Source of the DNA: Candidatus Avelusimicrobium ruminicola
GTDB taxonomy: Bacteria; Elusimicrobiota; Elusimicrobia; Elusimicrobiales; Elusimicrobiaceae
Direction: 5' to 3'
Assembly (NCBI GenBank): GCA_900319885.1
Contig: ONQH01000024.1
Span: 1-9,954 of the forward strand
Length of the DNA stretch: 9,954 nucleotides
The translations under genes and the position numbers were made by a program. The notes under the pieces were generated by a model. That model did no database searches, was not told the origin of the DNA, and was given only the letters and a program-made list of their open reading frames with translations. Below, one piece after another: positions 1 through 7,400 of this stretch. Each line of letters opens with the position of its first letter. The first letter of the stretch is position 1.

Positions 1-579
1 GTGGTGGAAGCATGCAAATCTTTTGGAGCGCAGGCTATAGTAACCAGTGATAAATGCCAGAGCGGTACAGATCGCATTTACGAGGCTACCCAAGGGCGTG
101 ATGAATCTTTTATTATTAACGTACAAGGCGACGAACCCTTTATCAACCCGCAGACGATTATTAAAATTGCCGAACTCTTACGCCGCGACCCATCCTGCGA
201 TATAGCCACCGCGGTCATGGCCACCACAGAGGACGCTAAAATTGACAATCCAAACTGTGTAAAAGCCGTGTTGGGCAAGGATATGCGTGCCTTGTATTTT
301 TCGCGCTCCCGCGTACCGTTTAAGCGAGAACCGTCTGCTGAAAATAAAGATTTTATTTACTGGCATCACTGTGGCATTTACGGGTATCGCAAAGAAGCCT
401 TAAAACGCTTTGTATCGTTGCCGCAAAGCCCGTTAGAGAAAATAGAAAAATTGGAACAACTGCGCGCGCTAGAGGATGGGATGACTATTAAGTGCGTGCA
501 AATTGAACCGGCCGGCCCAGCCATTGATACACCGGATGATTTGCGCCGCGCCGAAGAATATTGGAAGGCGCATCATTAA
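1..579 (+). CDS. kdsB: 3-deoxy-manno-octulosonate cytidylyltransferase (CMP-Kdo synthetase), 5' partial
   Basis: KdsB activates Kdo with CTP, giving CMP-Kdo and pyrophosphate in the cytoplasm; CMP-Kdo feeds lipid A/LPS inner-core assembly. The visible 192 residues match the family from about residue 57 of the roughly 250-residue E. coli enzyme to its end. Motifs seen, in window residue numbers: QSGTDR at 20-25; VQGDEP at 41-46, whose Asp44 corresponds to a Mg2+-binding Asp; ALYFSRSRVP at 97-106; HHCGIYGYR at 122-130; SPLEKIEKLEQLRALEDG at 143-160; and IDTPDDL at 175-181, whose Asp176 is the second metal ligand. About 55 N-terminal residues, including the nucleotide-binding PARxxSxRLPGKP segment of the family, lie left of the window. 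The GTG at base 1 is therefore an internal Val codon, not the start. The frame is intact to TAA. pyrG follows after 29 bases and makes the CTP this enzyme uses, so the two probably form one operon. Confidence 0.96.
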   Translation: MVEACKSFGAQAIVTSDKCQSGTDRIYEATQGRDESFIINVQGDEPFINPQTIIKIAELLRRDPSCDIATAVMATTEDAKIDNPNCVKAVLGKDMRALYFSRSRVPFKREPSAENKDFIYWHHCGIYGYRKEALKRFVSLPQSPLEKIEKLEQLRALEDGMTIKCVQIEPAGPAIDTPDDLRRAEEYWKAHH

Positions 580-587
580 AAATTTAA

Positions 588-2252
<1,665 letters not shown>

Positions 2253-2267
2253 CTTTTGGAATACAGC

Positions 2268-2297
2268 AAAACGCCCGCTTTTTGGCGGGCGTTTTTT
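2268..2297. terminator. Shared intrinsic terminator between convergent pyrG and pbpC
   Basis: The left arm AAAACGCCCGC (2268-2278) pairs perfectly with the right arm GCGGGCGTTTT (2285-2295) around a 6-base TTTTTG loop. On the plus strand a T run covers 2292-2297, making a strong rho-independent terminator 15 bases after the pyrG stop. Read on the minus strand the same hairpin ends in only four T residues, all of which can pair in the stem, so it should work less well for pbpC. The pbpC stop codon occupies 2296-2298, directly at the base of the stem and overlapping the plus-strand T run. Confidence 0.9.
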
Positions 2298-4398
2298 ATG
2301 GCAATACCTCAAAAGTAATTTTATCCGTTTGACCGCCACACGTTACGGATACCGCATGTTTTCCCTTCACCAACGGCCACCAAGTTCGGCACGTAGTCTG
2401 CGGCAAAGCCTGATTGTCCACTTTCCACTGGCAAACAGGTTGCGGGCAGGCAGCCTCCAACTTTACTTGTTGGCTGGCACGTGGGGCGGCCGGATCCACC
2501 ATAAATTTATCAGCCGCCTTGGGAGAGATGATTTCCACTTGGGATTGAACCGGTTGATGTTGTCCGCTGCACCGCTCCGGTTGATTTGTAACGTCAAACA
2601 CTTCTTCGTGCGTGTGCGTACAAGAAGGCCCTGCCAGCAGACCGCTTTCACTGCAAACTACCTTGCGCACCACCCCACCGGGTAGGGAAAAAGACATAGC
2701 CGGATATTTGGCAAAAACAGCCAAAGCCACGTCATGTAAAATCGGCCCCGCTCCGGTTATGCCGGATACCTTTTGCATAGCACTGGCATCAAAATTTCCC
2801 ACCCATACCCCCACGGTCCAGCGCGGGGTATAACCAAGGGCATAGTTGTCTTTATAATCTTTGGAAGTGCCCGTTTTGGCAGCCATCTCAAAAGGCATAA
2901 CTAGGGCAGAATTTAACCCAAACGCCGCCGAACGGGCTTGATTATCTGCCAACATATCACTTACCAAATAAGCCGTCTTTTCGTCCGATACCCGTGTTAC
3001 TTTTCCGGGCAATTCAATCACGGGGCGGGTAGCCAGCAAGACCGGTCTAAAAAGGCCTCCCCGGGCTAACGTGGCATACGCATTGGTTAACTCAAGCAGT
3101 TTCACTTCTCCGTTACCGAGCGAAATCCCCAATCCATAAAAATCGGCAGTTCGTGTTAACGAGGTAAAACCCAGCCGGTGTAAAAAGGTAAGCAGTTGCG
3201 TAGTCCCCACTTGTTCTGCCGCCTTTACTGCCGGGATGTTATACGAACACGCTAACGCGTTACGCACAGATACTAACCCGTGAAAAGTTTCATCATAATT
3301 GCGCGGGCGAAATCCCCCCTCAAAAAACGTGTCCTCGTCTGCCAGCAAGGTTGCCGGAGTCAATTTGCCCTGTTGCAAAGCCAATGCATATACAAACGGT
3401 TTTAACGCAGAACCGGGTTGGCGTAATGCCCGAACTCCGTCCACCTGGCCACTATGTTTTTTATCAGTAAAATCGGCCGAACCGACGTAAGCCAGCACCC
3501 CCCCGCTGGTATTATCCAATACTACCACCGCCGCATTGGTCACGTTACTATCGGTTAAGCGGGCGAGATTATTCTTTACAATTTGTTCCACTTGTGTTTG
3601 TAATTCGCGGTCCAACGTGGTGTAGATTTGGGTGCTACCGTTAGGCAAATACGACGAGAGAAATTGGGCAAAGTGCGGGGCATAAAAGGCCCGTTGTTGG
3701 GTAGAAAGGGTGATTTTTTCTTCCAAGGCCAAGGTATACATTTCTTCGTTAATAAACCCGTTTTCTTTCAGTTCCCCCAGCACATAATCACGCCGTTTTA
3801 AGGCCCTGCTAAAGTGTTTGAGTGGGTTGTAGTACGTGGGCGATTTTAGGAGCCCTGCCAAAAACGCCGCTTGCGACAAAGACACATCCGCCGCGTCGGT
3901 ATTAAAATAAAACTGACTGGCCGCCTGTACCCCTTGAGTTAAATTACCAAATTCCAAGAGGTTAAAATATTGCTCCAAAATTTCTTCTTTCGTATATTTC
4001 TGTTCCAGCCGGGTGGCAAAAAAGGCCTCTTTGGTTTTGCCCCACAATGTTTTAGGCCGCGGGGTAATGGCACGGGCCAGTTGCTGGGTAATGGTAGACG
4101 CGCCGGATACAATTTTCCCTTCCTGGACATTTTGCCAGGCCGCTCGCAAAATAGCGGCCACATCCACCCCACTATGCGTATAAAAACGTTTGTCTTCCGC
4201 CGCTACTACCGCACTAATTAGCCAGGGCGATATTTTATCTAACGTAACAGGTTGATAATAGGTATTATGTTGGGACAGCACACCACGCAGCGGCAACCCC
4301 ACCCGGTCATAGAGTTGTTTAGACGGAGTTAAAATTTCTTCCCCACCGCAAAGGCAGGGAAGAAATAAAATAAGTGCTATTACTTGAGTATACTTCAT
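2296..4398 (-). CDS. pbpC: Penicillin-binding protein 1C, bifunctional glycosyltransferase/transpeptidase
   Basis: This class A PBP polymerises lipid II into glycan strands and cross-links peptides on the periplasmic face of the inner membrane. In 700 residues: a short hydrophobic N-terminal segment (about 6-17), a signal or anchor; a GT51 glycosyltransferase domain with EDKRFYTHSG (68-77, catalytic Glu68), GASTITQQ (99-106), KEEILEQYFN (137-146) and RRDYVL (202-207); a transpeptidase domain with SxxK at Ser330-Lys333, SxN at Ser385-Asn387 and KTGT at 508-511; and a C-terminal PBP1C-type domain (about 615-698). The CSESGLLAGPSC stretch (582-593) and the short GT-TP spacing point to PBP1C rather than PBP1A/1B. 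All catalytic residues are present. The ATG overlaps the stop of the upstream A2M gene and has no clear ribosome site, suggesting translational coupling. E. coli PBP1C (770 residues) is also encoded just after an A2M gene. A role in wall repair together with A2M is a literature hypothesis. Confidence 0.96.
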   Translation of the reverse strand: MKYTQVIALILFLPCLCGGEEILTPSKQLYDRVGLPLRGVLSQHNTYYQPVTLDKISPWLISAVVAAEDKRFYTHSGVDVAAILRAAWQNVQEGKIVSGASTITQQLARAITPRPKTLWGKTKEAFFATRLEQKYTKEEILEQYFNLLEFGNLTQGVQAASQFYFNTDAADVSLSQAAFLAGLLKSPTYYNPLKHFSRALKRRDYVLGELKENGFINEEMYTLALEEKITLSTQQRAFYAPHFAQFLSSYLPNGSTQIYTTLDRELQTQVEQIVKNNLARLTDSNVTNAAVVVLDNTSGGVLAYVGSADFTDKKHSGQVDGVRALRQPGSALKPFVYALALQQGKLTPATLLADEDTFFEGGFRPRNYDETFHGLVSVRNALACSYNIPAVKAAEQVGTTQLLTFLHRLGFTSLTRTADFYGLGISLGNGEVKLLELTNAYATLARGGLFRPVLLATRPVIELPGKVTRVSDEKTAYLVSDMLADNQARSAAFGLNSALVMPFEMAAKTGTSKDYKDNYALGYTPRWTVGVWVGNFDASAMQKVSGITGAGPILHDVALAVFAKYPAMSFSLPGGVVRKVVCSESGLLAGPSCTHTHEEVFDVTNQPERCSGQHQPVQSQVEIISPKAADKFMVDPAAPRASQQVKLEAACPQPVCQWKVDNQALPQTTCRTWWPLVKGKHAVSVTCGGQTDKITFEVLP

Positions 4399-4400
4399 TA
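4396..4400 (-). promoter_or_regulatory. TAATG stop/start overlap coupling A2M to pbpC
   Basis: Reading the minus strand, the A2M stop TAA (4400-4398) and the pbpC start ATG (4398-4396) share the A at 4398. The roughly 20 bases before the ATG (CCAGTACCCTGGTAATTAAG on the minus strand) hold no good purine-rich ribosome site. Re-initiation by ribosomes finishing A2M is the simplest reading, which would tie the PBP1C level to that of A2M. Confidence 0.8.
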
Positions 4401-7400
4401 CTTAATTACCAGGGTACTGGTAGCGTTTCGTCCAAAAACCGCCGAATCATACATTTGTATCGCCCAGGCGGCTGGATAGGTATAAGTACCGGCTGAGATA
4501 GCCGTTACCAAATAACTAAACGTATGCTCGCCGGCAGACAGTTCATCCGCAAAGCCATAGATGCGGTCATCATATTGTTCCACACGCCCAAAGGCGGTAT
4601 TATCCGCCGCTAAGGCTTGCGCCTGTGTGGCCGATTCCGTAGCCAAGGTGGTATTCACGAGTACAAATCCGGCCGGAATAAAGTCCTGCGCAACTACAAA
4701 ACTGCGCGTAGCAGCATTTTTGATATGCAGGGTAACTTTGTAGCGTTCCCCTGTTAAAAGTTGCTCAACAGGTTTACCGTCCAACGTGCTAATGGTGCGA
4801 GTGACCTTAAATCCGCTATCTACCGGCGAAGTATAAGCCGCCGGCGTATAATATTGGGCCAAATTATAGTACAACGTACCCGTTCCCTGTTTGGCAAATT
4901 CCACGAGGGTTTCTTTGCCATGTGCATAGATTTGCTCAAACGGAACGGAAACCATTTCTTCCTTGAGGCTTCTGCCTTGGAAATTGGCAGAGAGGAGCGC
5001 ATTATTTCCCTGTTTGACTGTGGCCGTAAAACTAGGGGTCTGTGTTTCACGTGCGGTATAGTACGCCTGCAACGCACGCAACACGGCCGCACTGGTATTG
5101 GTATCTTGCCAGAAACCTTGTGCATTTACTTGGCTTAATAACCACGAGACTACTTGGAAATCATTATCCAGCGGTAAATTGGCCATGAGCAAGGCTTGCA
5201 ACGCATGCGCCGTGGTATTTACGTTATTGTTATGAATCCACGGCATAGACGTTGTTTCGTCTATATAGGCTGCGGTAGGCGTATACACTAATTTATTGGT
5301 AAGTTGTTGCGCCAAATTTTGCTTAATTTCTTGACTGCGTTTGGTAATATGCGCGGCCTCCAGCAAATACGCCACCGCCCGTTTGGACAAATCCGTCCGC
5401 TTGGCATAAAGCGTATTAAAAAGGCTATCCACATTTTTTCCGTAACGGGCCAATACATACGCACTATAGGCACGGGCCGTATCGGTTTCGTACAGCGAAT
5501 AAGCATAGGCATGTGTAGTCTGTTTATTAAATGCGCCTTGCAACCAAGTTACCGCCTTGTTGATAGAAGCGGTAGGTACCTCGTAACCGGCTTGTTTAGC
5601 CGTCTGCGCCATATCTAGCGCATAGGCGGTAACGTAAGCATCCGGTAAAGAATTCGGCCAATATCCGTATCCGCCCGTTACGTGTTGATACGTAGGCAAG
5701 GTTTTAAGAATTTCCTGGGCGCGCGTGCGCAGATCTTTTGGATCAGCCAAGTTGAAATCACGTACTAAGGTTTGCGCCCCTACACTGGCCGCCAATTTAG
5801 ACATTTGTTGCTCTAAACAGTTATACGGGTAAGAAAGCAAATATTTCAAGGCTCCTTTCAATTGTAACAACGCGGTGGAAGCCAACGAAATTTGCACTCG
5901 GTTCTTGGCAAACGTATTTAATGATTGCGGACGAACCACGCCTTCTTGTTGCTTATTTTGGGTGGCTCCATAAACCGCCAGGGTTTGTTCCTGCTCGGCA
6001 GCAGAAACCGCAATTTCCGTTTGCATACCATCTGTGTATTTCCCTTTGGCCATAATAGCCACAACCCCAGATCCCGTTTGGGTTGCGTTACATATCCACG
6101 TTACTTCGCGCGATTGGCCTTTGGGGATACGGAGTGTTTGCTGACTAATGCCCTGTGCTTGGATATTGCCCAGGGTGTTAATTTGCACGGTAAAGTTTCC
6201 TTTCTCATCCTCAAAGTTGTATACCAAGGCTCCGCAGTTGAATTGATCCCCTTCGCGGGCAAAGCGAGGCATATTTGCCGTCACCATCACCGGTTTAGAA
6301 ACGGTAATTTTATCTTCGGCCTTGCCAAATTCTTGCGTAGTGAGCGATACCGCCATCAAGCGGAAGGTAGTCAAATTATCCGGCAAATTGAACGAAACTT
6401 GCGCTTTCCCGTTTGCGTTTGTATGCACCGCTGCTTCGTAATACGGGGCAAACAAGAAACGCGAACGCAAATCCGTCCCTGCCAGTTTACTGGCAGCCGC
6501 TCCGCCACCGCCGCGGTTTTCGCCTTTCTCGCCAAAACTGCGCTGACCGATTACATAGGAACGGTTATCCATAGTAAACACGGAAATCGGTTTAGAACCG
6601 TAAAAGAGATTAAACAAGTCCGGCGTTTGGTAATTGCTAAGCGCCAAAACGCCTTCGTCTACCGCCATAACTACCACTTCGGCGGGAGTGCCTTTCCCCG
6701 CTACTTGGGTATTTATATTCAGGGTTACTTTCTCTCCCGGTTGGTATTTTTTAGCATTGGGTTTTATGGTGGTCTCCAGGCGTTTCCCGTCCGGGACAAC
6801 ACTCAAATTGACATAGCCGATTTTACCTTGCGGCTTTCCCAAATCTTCCTTATCGGTAGCCGGTTTTGCAGTGCGTCCCTGCACCAACATTACACTGACA
6901 TACGCGTTAGGAAGGTAAGAGTCTTTAATCGGCACTTTAATATCCGCGGTAGGACCGGTAAGGGTGGTCGTCCAAGCATCCAAAATGCCTTCACGCTCTA
7001 CCGTAATAAGTGCTTGCGCGGTTTCATACGGATTGGCTACCCGGATACGTGCGGTTTGACCTACCTTGTATTCATTTTTATTTTGCTTGAGTACCAAAAT
7101 ATCATCATCCCGGCGTTGATTATAGGCATTGCCTTGGCCATATACATATACATCCGTACCACCCAACACCGTGCGGCCAAACAAATCTTTAGCCGTTAGT
7201 TTAATAAAGTACGAACCGCCCTCTGCCGGCACAAAGGTAAGTTTGGCCCCTTTCTTGCCGATGGACACTTGTTGGGTAGTCACGGGGGTTACCTTCTTTT
7301 CGCTCACCCATTCCAACCGGCCCGCTAAACCTACTTTACGCACACTATAGTATTGTTCCCGATAAACTTCCGCGGTGGCAGTGGTGGTGGTCGGTTTCCC

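Noticed and set aside
1..3. GTG at base 1 as the start of kdsB
   Set aside because: The family has about 55 further N-terminal residues with the essential nucleotide-binding segment, so the gene simply begins before the window.
2582..2706. Cys-rich C-terminal part of PBP1C as a possible metal-binding module
   Set aside because: The paired Cys around SG...GPSC is a known feature of PBP1C proteins and the periplasmic location favours disulphides; there is no clear zinc-binding pattern.
5925..7199. A 424-codon open frame on the plus strand, antisense to the A2M gene
   Set aside because: It lies in exact codon register opposite A2M, so it stays open simply because A2M avoids TTA, CTA and TCA codons here. 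The product has no recognisable domain and is rich in Arg, Phe and Ile as expected of a shadow frame, while the A2M frame is clearly coding.
7374..7391. GGT/TGG-type triplet run that could be a slippage (phase-variation) tract
   Set aside because: Only about three perfect repeats in an 11-base core, encoding a Thr run. A triplet change would not shift the frame.
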